From JAICNG01 sp035249985 (GTDB taxonomy: Bacteria > Gemmatimonadota > Gemmatimonadetes > Gemmatimonadales > Gemmatimonadaceae), in contig DATFFP010000057.1 in assembly GCA_035249985.1 (NCBI GenBank), positions 1 to 64,000 of the forward strand: a DNA stretch of 64,000 bases, written 5' to 3'. Below are positions 63,594-64,000 of the stretch, piece after piece (position 1 is the first letter of the stretch; each line of letters begins with the position of its first letter). The notes under the pieces are model-generated. The model ran no database searches. It was not told the DNA's origin and saw only the letters and a program-made list of their open reading frames with translations. Both the position numbers and the translations under genes were made by a program.

Positions 63594-64000
63594 ATGGGTC
63601 ACAAAGTCTGCGTTATAGTCAACCCGGCCTCCGGCCGGGGTTCCGGCGCGCGCGCGCTGCCCGCCATTCGCGTGGCCTTCTCGGCCGCCGGCGTCTCCGA
63701 GGTTCGCCTCACGAGTATCAAAGGCGGTGAAGCCGCCGAGGCTCGCAAGGCACTCGATGACGGCTTCGACACGATCGTGGCCTGCGGCGGGGACGGGACC
63801 TGGAGCAACGTGGCCAACGCCATCATCGCCGCGGGGGCGGGCGCACAGGCCAGGCTCGCTCTCGTCGCGACCGGCACCGGGAACGACTTCGCGAAGACCG
63901 TCGGTGCACCGGCGCGTGACTTCCCAGCGACCGCTCGCCTCGCGGTGGGTGGCTCCGACATGATGGTCGATGTCGGCCGCGTGGAGGGCCGCCACTTTCT
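63594..64000 (+). CDS. Diacylglycerol/sphingoid lipid kinase family protein, 3' end cut by window
   Basis: The first 135 residues are seen. HKVCVIVNPASGRGSGARAL is the DAGK N-terminal block, IVACGGDGTWSNVANAIIAA the catalytic GGDGT, and VATGTGNDFAKTVGAP the second conserved block. It phosphorylates a lipid alcohol such as diacylglycerol or a sphingoid base. ATG directly after an A element. The frame is open to the end of the window. Confidence 0.9.
   Translation, partial: MGHKVCVIVNPASGRGSGARALPAIRVAFSAAGVSEVRLTSIKGGEAAEARKALDDGFDTIVACGGDGTWSNVANAIIAAGAGAQARLALVATGTGNDFAKTVGAPARDFPATARLAVGGSDMMVDVGRVEGRHF

Overview
The window is a GC-rich chromosomal segment from a Gram-negative, probably Gemmatimonadota-like bacterium. 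That placement is an inference from four things seen here: a SusC/SusD outer-membrane pair, many lipoproteins with signal peptides, very frequent GTG starts with 4-base gene overlaps, and the mix of gene families. I see no rRNA, tRNA, CRISPR array or recognisable transposase. Both window edges cut genes (a DUF6986 aldolase-like gene at the left, a diacylglycerol-kinase-like gene at the right).

Layout. 1-2608: DUF6986 and DHH phosphoesterase, coupled. 2676-7432: aquaporin, dynamin-like GTPase, secreted amidohydrolase. 7570-12078: SusD/SusC. 12207-17969: tightly overlapped operon hemC/hemB, aldo/keto reductase, pyrophosphatase and serine hydrolase, headed by a fused AhbA-AhbB siroheme decarboxylase. 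18614-22069: CobA-HemD fusion coupled to a degenerate tyrosine recombinase, with a response regulator and a STAS protein. 22448-29737: acetyl-CoA synthetase, VKOR/DsbA oxidative folding pair, alpha/beta hydrolase, small unknowns, CDP-alcohol phosphatidyltransferase. 29991-33124: lipoprotein, degenerate SpeD homologue and membrane TIM-barrel protein. 33254-39660: M16 peptidase, ABC transporter, two TPR proteins. 39792-43580: pseudouridine-phosphate glycosidase, M28 peptidase, DUF72. 43564-45983: sortase with an apparent substrate, and a class-A-fold serine hydrolase. 46122-55236: class V aminotransferase, amino acid permease, patatin-ferredoxin fusion, response regulator, M20 peptidase, trehalose-phosphate synthase, beta-propeller lipoprotein. 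55321-64000: aconitase, DinB protein, and a lipid region (CDP-alcohol transferase, TAM41-like protein, PlsC-like acyltransferase, serine-palmitoyltransferase-like enzyme, acetoacetate-decarboxylase-like protein, DAG kinase).

The most striking feature is not a protein. At least seventeen intergenic elements are long inverted repeats whose two arms are made of short tandem units: 7 bases in four families (CAGAATT, GAGGAAC, AGGAGTC, CGCAGTT types) and 9 bases in two (GGCGCTNNN, GGGTCCTCA types). Eight of nine convergent gene junctions carry one, and the stop codon usually lies in the first bases of the arm. Most lack the T-tract of an intrinsic terminator. In several places the repeat has become coding sequence: the signal peptide of the amidohydrolase and the C-terminal tails of VKOR, the sortase, CobA-HemD and the TAM41-like protein. 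I consider this the best candidate for an undescribed system.

How the genes work together. Porphyrin genes make hydroxymethylbilane, uroporphyrinogen III, precorrin-2 and didecarboxysiroheme, which points to the siroheme branch toward heme or heme d1. DsbA plus VKOR form an oxidative folding unit. PlsC, TAM41-like protein and CDP-alcohol transferase would give phosphatidate, CDP-diacylglycerol and a phospholipid; the neighbouring oxoamine synthase and lipid kinase suggest sphingoid-type lipids as well.
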